Assembly: GCF_030718205.1 (NCBI RefSeq)
Contig: NZ_JAUZQF010000001.1
Coordinates: 558,001 to 622,000, forward strand
Direction: 5' to 3'
DNA from: Nonomuraea turcica
Lineage (GTDB): Bacteria > Actinomycetota > Actinomycetes > Streptosporangiales > Streptosporangiaceae
Length of the DNA stretch: 64,000 nucleotides
Shown: positions 15,489-23,881 of the stretch, piece by piece
Position numbering within the stretch: the first letter of the stretch is position 1
Layout of the letters: each line of letters begins with the position of its first letter
Program-made: the position numbers and the translations under genes
The notes under the pieces: model-generated
Databases searched by the model: none
What the model was told of the DNA's origin: nothing
What the model saw: the letters and a program-made list of their open reading frames with translations, nothing else

Positions 15489-16376
15489 TCAGGCGGAGGC
15501 CTGGACGTAGGAGCCGGAGGTCAGCTCGTCGAGCAGGTTCGGCGATGTGGGGTTCCAGCCGAACAGCCGCCGCGCCTTGGCGGAGTTCAGCGGCGATGAA
15601 TGGGTGAGTATGGCGGCGACCGGTCCCATTATCTCGGCCGCCTGCTCAGGGGTGAGGGACACGGCGTGGGCTCCGGCCGTCGCGGCGACGGCCTCGACGA
15701 TCCTACGCATGGGGGTCCGCTCGGCCCCGGCGGCATTCACGACCGTCCCGGGCGAACGGCGCGCCAGCACGGCCGCGTACAGCGCGGCGAGGTCGTCGAC
15801 GTGGACCGACGACCATTCGTTGGTCCCCTCGCCGATGTAGGCGACCGTGCCCTGCTGCCGGGCGGAGGCCAGCATGGCCTGCAACAGCCCCGACCCGGCC
15901 CGGCCGTAGACGAGCCCCGCCCGGATCACCGTGCCCGCGACGTGGCCGGTGTCCAGGACCTGCCGTTCGCCGAGGATCTTGAAGGGCTGCGGGCTCTGCG
16001 GGTCGACCGGGTGCTCCTCGTCCACCGTGGCGCCCTGGGTGTCGGGGTAGACCAGGCCGGTGCTGGTGTAGAGGAACGCCGCCCCTTCGTTCAGCCCGTC
16101 CAGCATCCACCGCAGGGCGTCGCGCTCGATGTCCCCCATGCCGGCGTTGAAGTAGTCCACCGCGGTGTGCACGACGGCGTCGGCGCCGGCGGCTCCCGCG
16201 CGCAGGACGTCGAGGTCCTGCAGTCCGCCGGGCATCGCCTTGGCGCCCAGCGCCTCGACCCGCTCGCTGGCCCGGTCCGACCGGGCCAGGGCGACCACCT
16301 CGTGGCCGGCCCGGACCAGGTGCTCAGTGACGACGCCGCCGACATAGCCGCTCGCGCCGGTGATGAAGATCCGCAT
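15489..16376 (-). CDS. NAD-dependent epimerase/dehydratase (extended SDR)
   Basis: 295 residues. The Rossmann start MRIFITGASGYVGGVVTEHL carries the GxxGxxG dinucleotide motif, and VVHTAVDYFN lines the cofactor. YTSTGLVYPDT supplies the Ser/Thr and Tyr region; the usual YxxxK is degenerate (FKILGE), which resembles atypical SDRs of the NmrA or epimerase-like type. The C-terminal part is the substrate-binding lid. The longer frame adds 30 residues without a ribosome binding site, so I start at ATG 16376. Divergent from the MmyB-type regulator at 16546, which probably controls it. Confidence 0.8.
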   Translation of the reverse strand: MRIFITGASGYVGGVVTEHLVRAGHEVVALARSDRASERVEALGAKAMPGGLQDLDVLRAGAAGADAVVHTAVDYFNAGMGDIERDALRWMLDGLNEGAAFLYTSTGLVYPDTQGATVDEEHPVDPQSPQPFKILGERQVLDTGHVAGTVIRAGLVYGRAGSGLLQAMLASARQQGTVAYIGEGTNEWSSVHVDDLAALYAAVLARRSPGTVVNAAGAERTPMRRIVEAVAATAGAHAVSLTPEQAAEIMGPVAAILTHSSPLNSAKARRLFGWNPTSPNLLDELTSGSYVQASA

Positions 16377-16411
16377 GCTTCGCGCTGCCTTTCCGTAGTG
16401 AGCTGTCCGAT

Positions 16412-16455
16412 GGACGGGTGGACGTCTCCAGGGGCGGCCCGGGTGTCCACCGTCC
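16412..16455. promoter_or_regulatory. Inverted repeat in divergent promoter
   Basis: GGACGGGTGGAC at 16412-16423 is complementary, with one extra G, to GTCCACCGTCC at 16445-16455. It sits between the SDR start and the regulator start and is a plausible operator. It could also form a hairpin in the leader. Confidence 0.4.
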
Positions 16456-16545
16456 GACAACCTCACCGTCGCCCGGGCCAGTCCCGCTCAGCCAGGGACC
16501 AGGAGTCCATGGCTGAGGTCCGGCGCGGGACATACCGTGGCACAT

Positions 16546-17400
16546 ATGGACAGACATGCGTTGGCGGATTTCCTGCGCAACAAGCGGGCGCGGATCAGCC
16601 CGGCGGACGTGGGCCTGCCCCAGGGGCATCGCCGGCGCACCCCGGGCCTGCGGCGCGAGGAGGTCGCCCAGCTCGCCTACATCTCTGTCGACCACTACAC
16701 GCGACTGGAGCAGGCGCGCGGCCGGCACCCGTCACGGCGCGTCCTCGGCGGCATCGCCCGCGCGCTGCGCCTCACCGACCAGGAGCGCGCCCACCTGTTC
16801 CAGCTCGCGGGGGAGAGGGAGGAGAACGAGGCGGTCGAACCGGCGCGTGAGGTGCAGCAGAGCACGCTGAACCTGATCAACCGGCTGACCGACGCCGCTG
16901 CGATCGTCGTCGACTCCACCTGCCGCGTCGTAGCCTGGAATCCGCTGGCCGCGGCCCTGCTGGTGGACTTCTCTGCCCTGCCTCCCGGCCAGGAGCGCAA
17001 CCTCGTCCGGGGCTACTTCCTGCACTCGGACCCGGACCGGCCGCCACTTGGCTTGGGCGGCTCCGATCGGTTCGCCGTCACAGCGGTCAGCTACCTGCGC
17101 CTGGCGGCCACCCGCTACCCCTACAGCCGGGAACTGAAGAACCTGGTGGCGGAACTGCTGGCCGGCAGCGAGGACTTCGCCCGCCTGTGGAACTCCCACC
17201 AGCTCCGCATCGACCGTCACCTGCGGCAGACCGTGCGGCATCCCGAGGTCGGCGTGATCGAGCTGGACTTCGACGTCCTCACCGTGCCCGACCAGGAGCA
17301 GCAGGTGATCATCTTCACCGCCGAGCCCGAATCCTCCGCCTACCAGACCCTGCAGTTGCTGAAGGTCATCGGCACCCAGCGCATGACTGTCGAGAGCTGA
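16546..17400 (+). CDS. MmyB-type helix-turn-helix regulator
   Basis: 284 residues. The XRE helix-turn-helix lies at residues 10-75: RRRTPGLRREEVAQLAYISV and then DHYTRLEQARGRHPS, the family signature. The MmyB-like ligand-binding domain follows (residues 105-270), ending with VRHPEVGVIELDFDVLTVPD and then QVIIFTAEP. Such regulators usually control an adjacent divergent oxidoreductase. ATG 16546 is preferred over the GTG nine bases upstream by comparison with the paralogue at 18608. A strong hairpin follows the gene. Confidence 0.87.
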   Translation: MDRHALADFLRNKRARISPADVGLPQGHRRRTPGLRREEVAQLAYISVDHYTRLEQARGRHPSRRVLGGIARALRLTDQERAHLFQLAGEREENEAVEPAREVQQSTLNLINRLTDAAAIVVDSTCRVVAWNPLAAALLVDFSALPPGQERNLVRGYFLHSDPDRPPLGLGGSDRFAVTAVSYLRLAATRYPYSRELKNLVAELLAGSEDFARLWNSHQLRIDRHLRQTVRHPEVGVIELDFDVLTVPDQEQQVIIFTAEPESSAYQTLQLLKVIGTQRMTVES

Positions 17401-17421
17401 CCGCCCGGCGGGTGCCCGACC

Positions 17422-17455
17422 AGCGCCTTCGCCGTGGCCCAGGGGCCACGGCGCT
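17422..17455. terminator. Hairpin after MmyB-type regulator
   Basis: GCCGTGGCCC at 17431-17440 pairs with GGGCCACGGC at 17443-17452, extended by AGCGCC/GGCGCT on the outside. It lies between convergent genes (stops at 17400 and 17566) and probably terminates both. Confidence 0.6.
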
Positions 17456-17565
17456 AACGCTTCCCGGGTGAGAGTTCGTCCAGGCCGATGGGGAGCCCGT
17501 AGACCTGACCGCCCACAAGCCGGCGACCGCCCGGGTCGGCCACGGTACGGCCCGGGCGGTACGTA

Positions 17566-18504
17566 CTAATGCGAAGCGCATGCGCGTTTCAACAGCTCGG
17601 CGGTCGCCTCCCACAGGCGCCGCTCCCGGTCGCGGTCGTGGGCGACCGGCTGCACCTCGGTCAGCTTGGTCTTCACCACGAACGCGCCGTCGCGCAAGTG
17701 TGCCCACTTGTCATCGAGGGCCATCGCGGCCAGCAGCGGCCCCGAGCGTTGCGGCGTCGACACGCCGGGGACCCGGCGCAAGGCGCGGCTCATCGCCTGG
17801 ACCGCCTTGGGGGCGCCACGGCCCAGCGCGGTGCCGGGCATCCAGCCCGGTTCGAACACCGACACGTTGATCCCGGCGCTGGCGTGGCGCTGCAGCTCAT
17901 GGGCGTAGTACAGGATCGCCAGCTTGGCGTTGGAGTAGGCGACTCCGGAGGCGGTCATGCCCGGGGCCTGCTCACCGATAGCCGGGCGGGCGAGCTCGAC
18001 GGGGTCGGCCCACTTGGCCTCGGCCACGCCCAGCAGCTTGCGCCAGAAGTTGGCGTGATAGGTGTTCGAGCCGAGCAGCACGACCCGCGCCGGGGCGGTG
18101 AACGAGCCAAGCAGGTCACCGATGAGCTGGGCATGGGCGAGGTAGTTGACGGCGAAAGTCATCTCGTAGCCGTCGGGCGAGGCCCGCCGGGTGTCGGCCG
18201 ACATGGCGCCGGCGTTGGCGACCAGCGCGCGCAGCGGCCGAACGGCGCCGGTCGCGAGCAGGTCGCGCACGGTGGCCGCGGCGGCACGAACGTCGGCCAG
18301 CTGCGACAGGTCGCAGCCGATCTCGCGGACGCGGGCGCCGCGCGCGCGGGCCTCGTCGGCGACCGCGGTCAGGTCCCGCCCGGCGCGGCCGACCAGCAGC
18401 AGGTCGGGTCGCTGCCCGTGCTGGCGGTCGGCCATGGCCAGCACGGCGTGGCGGCCCAGGTTGCGGGTCGGGCCGGTGATCAGAACAGTTCCGGGTTCGG
18501 TCAT
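17566..18504 (-). CDS. Short-chain dehydrogenase/reductase
   Basis: 312 residues. TVLITGPTRNLGRHAVLAMA is the cofactor loop (a GPTRNLGR variant of TGxxxGIG). LVANAG matches the NNAG strand, VVLLGS the catalytic serine strand, and YSNAK the YxxxK active site. The C-terminal extension of about 70 residues is longer than classic SDRs and resembles protochlorophyllide-reductase or WWOX-like members. ATG 18504 is used; an in-frame leader of 35 residues overlaps the divergent regulator. Paired with the MmyB-type regulator at 18608. Confidence 0.83.
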   Translation of the reverse strand: MTEPGTVLITGPTRNLGRHAVLAMADRQHGQRPDLLLVGRAGRDLTAVADEARARGARVREIGCDLSQLADVRAAAATVRDLLATGAVRPLRALVANAGAMSADTRRASPDGYEMTFAVNYLAHAQLIGDLLGSFTAPARVVLLGSNTYHANFWRKLLGVAEAKWADPVELARPAIGEQAPGMTASGVAYSNAKLAILYYAHELQRHASAGINVSVFEPGWMPGTALGRGAPKAVQAMSRALRRVPGVSTPQRSGPLLAAMALDDKWAHLRDGAFVVKTKLTEVQPVAHDRDRERRLWEATAELLKRACASH

Positions 18505-18535
18505 GGCCCCAGCCTGCGGGATCGGCCGGGCCACA

Positions 18536-18564
18536 GGCAGTCGTTCGGTTTTCGTAGGACTGCC
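18536..18564. promoter_or_regulatory. Inverted repeat in divergent promoter
   Basis: GGCAGTC at 18536-18542 and GACTGCC at 18558-18564 form a perfect inverted repeat with arms 22 bp apart (two helical turns), in the 103-bp space between the SDR and its regulator. Likely operator of the MmyB-type protein. Confidence 0.5.
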
Positions 18565-18607
18565 AGGGCCAGGACAACCCGGTGCGGGCTCGCGCAGACT
18601 GGAACGC

Positions 18608-19486
18608 ATGGAAGCGTGGGAGTTCGGCCGGACGGTACGCCGCTGGCGCGACCGGGTGGCACCCGAGGCCGTTGGCGTGCCGGTGGGCCGCCGACGCCGG
18701 GCCAGCGGGCTGCGCCGTGAGGAGCTGGCCGCGCTCGCCGGAATCTCGGCCGACTACCTGACCCGTCTCGAGCAGGGGCGCGCGACCGCGCCGTCGGCGC
18801 AGGTGGTGGAGTCGCTGGCTCGGGCGCTGCGCCTGTCCGACACCGAACGCGACCTGCTCTACCGGCTGGCCGGGCACGCCGCGCCCGGCCCGGACGTCGT
18901 GCCGTCGCGGATCCCCCCGAGCGTGCAACGGCTGCTCGACCGGCTGTCGCACACCCCGGTGGTCGTGTACGACGCCAGCTGGACGCTCGTGCTGGCCAAC
19001 GCGCCCTACGACGCGCTCATGGGCGAGACGACCACGTGGCGCGGCCTGGAACGCAACGCCGTCTGGCGCAACGTCGCCCGCCTGCCCTCGCGGGTCGTGC
19101 ACACCCGGCAGGAGCAGGCCGAGCACGAGGCCCGGCTCGTGGCCGACCTGCGCCTGACGGCCTCGCGCTACCCAGCCGACCGCGCCTTGCGACGCTTGAT
19201 CGCCGACCTGGCCTCCGGCAGCCCGCGCTTTGCCGAACTCTGGGACGCTGAGACCCCACCGCCACTGAGCGACCCGTCCAGACGCAAGACCATCAAGCAC
19301 CCGGAGGTCGGCCCGATCACCCTCGACTGCGACGCGTTGTTCGTCGCCCTGGACGACCTGCGCATCACCGTCTACACCGCCGCGCCCGGCACCGAGGACG
19401 CCGACCGCCTGGCCCTCGCTGTCGTCCTGGGCACTCAGTCCCTATCGCAGGTAGGCGTGCAGGGCCCGCGTCTGGACGGTGTGTGA
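18608..19486 (+). CDS. MmyB-type helix-turn-helix regulator
   Basis: 292 residues. The HTH is at residues 20-70: RRRASGLRREELAALAGISA, then DYLTRLEQGRATAPS. The MmyB-like domain runs from about 95 to 280 and contains VVVYDASWTLVLANAPYDAL and the IKHPEVGPITLDCDALFV tail. A paralogue of the protein at 16546, with the same layout relative to a divergent SDR. The ATG is the natural start of the domain; the long upstream frame is antisense to the SDR gene. Confidence 0.87.
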   Translation: MEAWEFGRTVRRWRDRVAPEAVGVPVGRRRRASGLRREELAALAGISADYLTRLEQGRATAPSAQVVESLARALRLSDTERDLLYRLAGHAAPGPDVVPSRIPPSVQRLLDRLSHTPVVVYDASWTLVLANAPYDALMGETTTWRGLERNAVWRNVARLPSRVVHTRQEQAEHEARLVADLRLTASRYPADRALRRLIADLASGSPRFAELWDAETPPPLSDPSRRKTIKHPEVGPITLDCDALFVALDDLRITVYTAAPGTEDADRLALAVVLGTQSLSQVGVQGPRLDGV

Positions 19487-19559
19487 TGGGGATGGTCGGA
19501 GTAGGCCAGAGCGAACTGGCGCAAGGATCCGAAGTGCGCGGTCGAGCAAGGCTTTTCCC

Positions 19560-20159
19560 TCAGTCCTCGGGGTCGCGCAGGCCGACGCAGTCAAAGGCCC
19601 AAAAGGCCTCTGAGTAGACGAAGGTGCCCGTCATCCACGGCTCGTAAGCGGACAATCGGGCGACCTGGAACGCGGCTTCAGGGATACGCAGCGACGGCGA
19701 ACGGAAGCCCACCGCGCTGGCACTCTCGAAGCCGCGCGTGCCGTAGTAACGTGGCGAACCCTCCAGGAATACCAACGGCACACCCTGGCTGTCGGCCGCC
19801 TCGAGGGCGTACGTGATGAGCTGAGTACCGATCCCCTGACGCTGAAACTCCGGGACCACGCCCAGCGGTGACAGGGACAGGACGTCCACGATCCGGCGCG
19901 GGGCGTCCACCCGCGTCGCGCTCAGCAGGACATGCCCCACAACGCGGTCATCAACGGTAGCGACGAAGGACATCGGCGCCAACGCAGCCTCCGCAACGCG
20001 AAGTGCCTCCACGAGCCCGGGAACCCGCTCGCTGTCACCGAAGGCGCGCGTATGAACCTCGCGCACATCTCGATGATCGTCAGCGGTCTCTTGCCGAATC
20101 ACCAGCCCTGCGCCATCGGGAGCGATCCGGGATCCTTCAGGCGCATCGTGTGACGTCAT
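19560..20159 (-). CDS. GNAT-family N-acetyltransferase
   Basis: 199 residues. Family landmarks: VIRQETADDHRDVREVHTRAF at the start of the domain, then VVGHVLLSATRVD (strand 3), VLSLSPLGVVPEFQRQGIGT with the QRQGIG acetyl-CoA loop, and FLEGSPRYYGTRGFESAS, where YYGTRGF is the typical helix before the final strand. Closest in layout to predicted acetyltransferases of the YhbS type. Substrate unknown. Start ATG 20159 chosen since the longer frame is low complexity. Confidence 0.83.
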   Translation of the reverse strand: MTSHDAPEGSRIAPDGAGLVIRQETADDHRDVREVHTRAFGDSERVPGLVEALRVAEAALAPMSFVATVDDRVVGHVLLSATRVDAPRRIVDVLSLSPLGVVPEFQRQGIGTQLITYALEAADSQGVPLVFLEGSPRYYGTRGFESASAVGFRSPSLRIPEAAFQVARLSAYEPWMTGTFVYSEAFWAFDCVGLRDPED

Positions 20160-20437
20160 GCCGCGAGGGTAGATCGCGGGGCGGCTCGTGCGCGAGGCAA
20201 TTACGCACCAGGTCGATACAGGCGAACAGGGCCATGAGTCGCCGGCCACAGCCCCGCCTGCCACACCAGCGGCAAGAGGTCCGTCACCAGCGGAAACGCG
20301 GTGACGGGCCTCTCGCTTTGTGTCCGGCCGTCTACGGTTGATCGTTCCCAGCGCGTTCCCAATGGATTAAGGGACCATCGGGGAGGAGAGAGGGTGCGGC
20401 TAGTTGCGCCCTACCTCGAACCCGAGGGCCGGCTCCC

Positions 20438-21411
20438 TCACACCGATCGCTCTGCTGGCGCAGAGGTGATCGCCGCGCGTTCGTATCGTGCCGCGATGGT
20501 GTGGAGAGGTTCGGCGAATCCGGCGGGCGACTCGATGGTGAAGTCCACGTCGAGCATGGTCAGCAGGGAGACGAGCATCCGCGGGGTCTCCGCGCCGACG
20601 TACAGGAGACAGCTGTGCTCGTCCACGGCTTCCAGCCGCCCGTTCAAGGGCCACATCCGCTGTCGTGCCGACTCCGCCGAGGTGTGGAGGCGGATCGTGG
20701 CCTGCACCGGCCAGACGTCGGACACTCCCTGTGCGACGAACTGCGCGGCGTCACCGCCGGGCAGTTCGCGCGGGGTGAACCGCGGGCCGACGGGAGTCCG
20801 GGGGATATCCGGTCGACTCGGAAGCTGCGCCAGTCGGCCCTGTCGAGATACCAGGCGACCAGATACCAGCGCCGCCCCCAGGACACCAGGCGGTGGGGCT
20901 CGGTGCGGCGAGAGGATTCGCCGCCGTCGTGTCCGCGGTAGTTGAAATGCAGCTGTCGATGGTCGCGGCAGGCAGTGGCGACGATGGTCAGTACGTCGGC
21001 GTCGACGCTCGGAGCGCCGGCGGCCGGGACGGTGGCGATCTGCAGGGCGCCGACGCGGTGCCGGAGCCTCGATAGCATCACCTGCTCAAGCTTCACTAGC
21101 GCACGCAGCGCCGCCTCGTCGATCCCGCTCACCCCGCCGCCGACCGCGGTCCGCAGTGCCACCGCGACGGCGACCGCCTCGTCGTCGTCGAGCTGCATCG
21201 GTGGCAATGCCGTACCCGCCTTGAGCCGATAGCCCGCTCCCAGGCCGCTGCCCGCGTGCACCGGGTATTCGAGCTGTCGTAGCTTCTCGATGTCACGGCG
21301 GATCGTCCGCGTGCTCACCCCGAGCCGGTCGGCGAGCTCGGCGCCCGACCACTCGGGGCGGGCCTGGAGCATGGTCAGCAGGCGGAGCAGGCGAGCGGCT
21401 TCACTCAGCAT
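20438..21411 (-). pseudogene. WYL-domain regulator broken by a single-base frameshift
   Basis: The N-terminal part is intact: a DeoR-type HTH (LLTMLQARPEWSGAELADRL, then GVSTRTIRRDIEKLRQLEYP), a linker, then the WYL domain (LVSWGRRWYLVAWYLDRADW and RSFRVDRIS). Straight after this the frame changes; the expected C-terminal part (TPVGPRFTPRELPGGDAAQF through to a stop at 20438) is in another frame. The break is at the five-base G run 20800-20804 (C run on the coding strand), where one extra base would restore a single protein of about 325 residues. It may be a real mutation, phase variation or a sequencing error. WYL proteins respond to nucleic acid or nucleotide ligands. Confidence 0.7.
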
Positions 21412-21459
21412 TTGCAGGCTGGCCGGACAGCGGAGCGCGGCGCCAAGCAGCAGCACTAG

Positions 21460-21741
21460 ATCTCCTGGCAGGTGGAGAGCCTGGACGACATCATCGCCTT
21501 CCACCACCGCTTCCGCGAGGAAGGAGTGGAGGTTCAGCGGGAGGTCACCCACGGCAACGCCTTCGGCATCTACTTCTTCGATCCTGAAGGCAATCGCAAT
21601 GAGGTCTATCTGCGCATCGAGCGGGACGTTCGCCAACCGTTCCGCAAGACGCTCAACCTGGATCAGTCCCCGGAGGAGATCTATGCCGAGGCTGAGCGGC
21701 TGCTCATCGAGGGCGGGCCCGCCTACAAGCCGGTCCAGTAG
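21460..21741 (+). pseudogene. C-terminal half of a VOC-family (glyoxalase/dioxygenase) protein
   Basis: The frame reads WQVESLDDIIAFHHRFREEG and then GNAFGIYFFDPEGNRNEVYL, the second VOC module with the metal-binding Glu in NEVYLR, and a helical tail to the stop at 21741. It is preceded by an in-frame TAG at about 21457 with no start codon except the GTG at 21472, which falls inside a conserved strand. The first VOC half, with the metal-binding His, is missing, so it is a truncated gene joined to unrelated sequence. Confidence 0.6.
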
Positions 21742-22015
21742 CTTTTTCGCAGTGTGGCGATGAGCAACCCGATCCTGCGCAACCTCATCAACGGCAATAC
21801 CGGGCTCGGCATCGATCTGGGTCTCCCGCCCGTCACGCCCAACGTCCGCAGGATCCGGACGTGGGCGCCAACGCCTGCGACCCGTCCGGGTACGGCGAGG
21901 GGCTCCTTCCTCGGTGTGCCGACCGCTGCCACCGGGCCCGGGGGGTTCGATGTCGGCACCGACGACCTGCGAGAGCGGCGCCACCCATCCTCTTTCGCCG
22001 TGCCTGGTGAAAGGC
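21742..22015. other. Unassigned stretch with possible coding relic
   Basis: A plus-strand frame starting ATG 21760 begins MSNPILRNLINGNTGLGIDL, which looks protein-like, but it soon decays into arginine- and proline-rich sequence and runs into the glycosidase gene on the other strand. I do not recognise it. Confidence 0.3.
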
Positions 22016-22978
22016 CTACTGGTGGGCCGCGCTGCGGTCGACGGCGGGCGTCAGGCCCTCATCCGGCGTACTGGTGACGGGGACCGGGTCGGCGAGCTCG
22101 CCGACGAAGTGGCCGTCGACGAGGTCGCGGAAGGCCATCAGGTGCCACCGGCCGTCGTGCCGGACCAGGCGACCGGCGTAGAGCGAGGTGTCGGGGAACA
22201 GCCGGGCGGTGGAGATGTCGAAAGGGCCGTGGAGGCTGGGCCCGGTCACGCTGAAGATGCCCCCGGTGCCGTAACGACGGAGAGCGTCGTCGTCGAGTTG
22301 GGCGTGTGCACACGAGAAAATCAGCGTGGGAGTGCCGTCGACGACTTCGGCTTGGACGACCTCCAAGTGGCCGAACCCGGCGCCGGGCTCGGTCAGCGGC
22401 GGCTGGACGTGCCACTGCTCCAGATCGGTGGAGGTGCAGTGCCCGACGACACCACGGCTTCGCCAATCGCCGTGGCTGGCGCGGGCGGTGACGTACATGT
22501 GCCATTGGCCGTCCTCGCCGCGGAAGACGAATGGGTCCCGCCAGGCTTCTTCGCGCCAGGCGGACTGGCCGTGCTTCTCGTACCAGCGGGGGTCGGCTTC
22601 CAGGACGGTGCATGGAGGGTGTTTGTGCCAGACGAGGAGGTCCGTGGAGGTGGCGACGCCGACGCGCTGGATGTCGCCGCCGTCCCGCCGGGTGGTGCCG
22701 GTGTAGAACATCCACCACCGCCCGGCGTCGTCGCGTACGACGCTGCCGGTCCAGGTGGTCCAATCGTCGAAGGCCGGGGAGTCTGAGACCGTCAGGGCGT
22801 CGGGGAGGACCGTCCAGTCCCGCAGGTCGGCGGACACGGCGTGGCCGACGCTCGGGTGGCGGTGACGGCGCTCGGGATCCCCGAGGCCGCGCGAGGCGCG
22901 GAGGTAGAACACGTGGTGGAGCCCACCGTCGTAGGCGTACCACGAGTCCCAGATCCAGCTGTCCGCCAGTCGCAACAT
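22016..22978 (-). CDS. GH32-like glycoside hydrolase, cytosolic
   Basis: 320 residues, five-bladed propeller type of clan GH-J/F. SWIWDSWYAYDGG places the nucleophile Asp region, WTGSVVRDDAGRWWMFYTGT is the second blade, EAWRDPFVFRGEDGQWHMYV contains the RDP motif with the transition-state Asp, and GHLEVVQAEVVDG contains the acid/base Glu. No signal peptide, so it should act on an imported oligosaccharide. A fructoside such as sucrose or a short fructan is the best guess; GH43-type arabinosides or xylosides are possible. It starts three bases after the permease stop, with GGGGTAG as ribosome binding site, so it is the last gene of the sugar operon. Confidence 0.75.
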   Translation of the reverse strand: MLRLADSWIWDSWYAYDGGLHHVFYLRASRGLGDPERRHRHPSVGHAVSADLRDWTVLPDALTVSDSPAFDDWTTWTGSVVRDDAGRWWMFYTGTTRRDGGDIQRVGVATSTDLLVWHKHPPCTVLEADPRWYEKHGQSAWREEAWRDPFVFRGEDGQWHMYVTARASHGDWRSRGVVGHCTSTDLEQWHVQPPLTEPGAGFGHLEVVQAEVVDGTPTLIFSCAHAQLDDDALRRYGTGGIFSVTGPSLHGPFDISTARLFPDTSLYAGRLVRHDGRWHLMAFRDLVDGHFVGELADPVPVTSTPDEGLTPAVDRSAAHQ

Positions 22979-22981
22979 TGA

Positions 22982-23881
22982 CTACCCCTTGATTCCGCTG
23001 TTGGCCACGCTGGCCACGAAACTGCGTTGGAAGATGACGAAAAGCACCATGATCGGCAGGGTGGCCAGGGTGGTGTAGCCCATGATCTGGCCCCATGGCA
23101 CGCCCTCGGCGGTGCCGGACTGGAAGAAGTAGTCCAGGCCGACGGGGAGCGGCCGCAGGCCCTCCTCCTGGACGACCATTGTCGGCCATAGGTAGGAGTT
23201 CCAGATGGGCAGGAAGGTGAGGATGGCGCTGGTGGCGAAGGCCGGTCCGCTCAGCGGGACGACGATGCGCCGGTAGACGGTCAGGAAACCGGCGCCGTCG
23301 ATGAAGGCGGCCTCGTCGAGCTGGCGCGGGATGGACTTGAAGAACTGCACGAACAGGAAGATCGAGAACGCGTTGGCGATGAACGGGACGATCTGCACGG
23401 CGTAGGTGTTGATCCAGCCGGTGGTCAGCTCCGGCGACCCGGTGGCGAAGGAGAGATAGGGCAGATTGTTCACCCAGTACAGCAGCGGGAGCGCGAGCGT
23501 CTCGAACGGCACAATGAGGGTCGCGATGAGCACCCCCATGACGATCCCCTGCCCGCGCCAGCGCATCCGGGCGATGCCGAAGGCAGCCAGGCTGTTGACC
23601 ACCAGGCCGAGCCCGACGACGAGGAACGACACGAGCAGGGAGTTGGCGTAGAAGCGGGCGAGCGGGACCCGGCCGAACAGTCCTTGGTAGTTCGCGAGTC
23701 CGACGTCGCCCACCGGCAGGAACGCCCGGACGGATTCGAGGTCTTCGAAGATCTGCAGCTTGCCTTTGAAGCTCGATACGATCATGAAGATCATGGGCAG
23801 CAGGAAGGCGAGCGAGAGCAGCGCCCCGGCCGCGTAAAAGGCGGTGCGTGCGACGGTACGGCGGGCCTTGATGCTGGTCAT
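22982..23881 (-). CDS. Sugar ABC transporter permease (MalG type)
   Basis: 299 residues with six membrane helices. The EAA loop IPRQLDEAAFIDGAGFLTVY contacts the ATPase. The ATG overlaps the stop of the upstream permease (ATGA), so the two are translationally coupled. It forms the transmembrane channel with the product of 23878-24972. No ATPase gene is present in the operon; the shared MsiK-type ATPase of actinomycetes would be expected to serve it, which is inference. Confidence 0.9.
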   Translation of the reverse strand: MTSIKARRTVARTAFYAAGALLSLAFLLPMIFMIVSSFKGKLQIFEDLESVRAFLPVGDVGLANYQGLFGRVPLARFYANSLLVSFLVVGLGLVVNSLAAFGIARMRWRGQGIVMGVLIATLIVPFETLALPLLYWVNNLPYLSFATGSPELTTGWINTYAVQIVPFIANAFSIFLFVQFFKSIPRQLDEAAFIDGAGFLTVYRRIVVPLSGPAFATSAILTFLPIWNSYLWPTMVVQEEGLRPLPVGLDYFFQSGTAEGVPWGQIMGYTTLATLPIMVLFVIFQRSFVASVANSGIKG

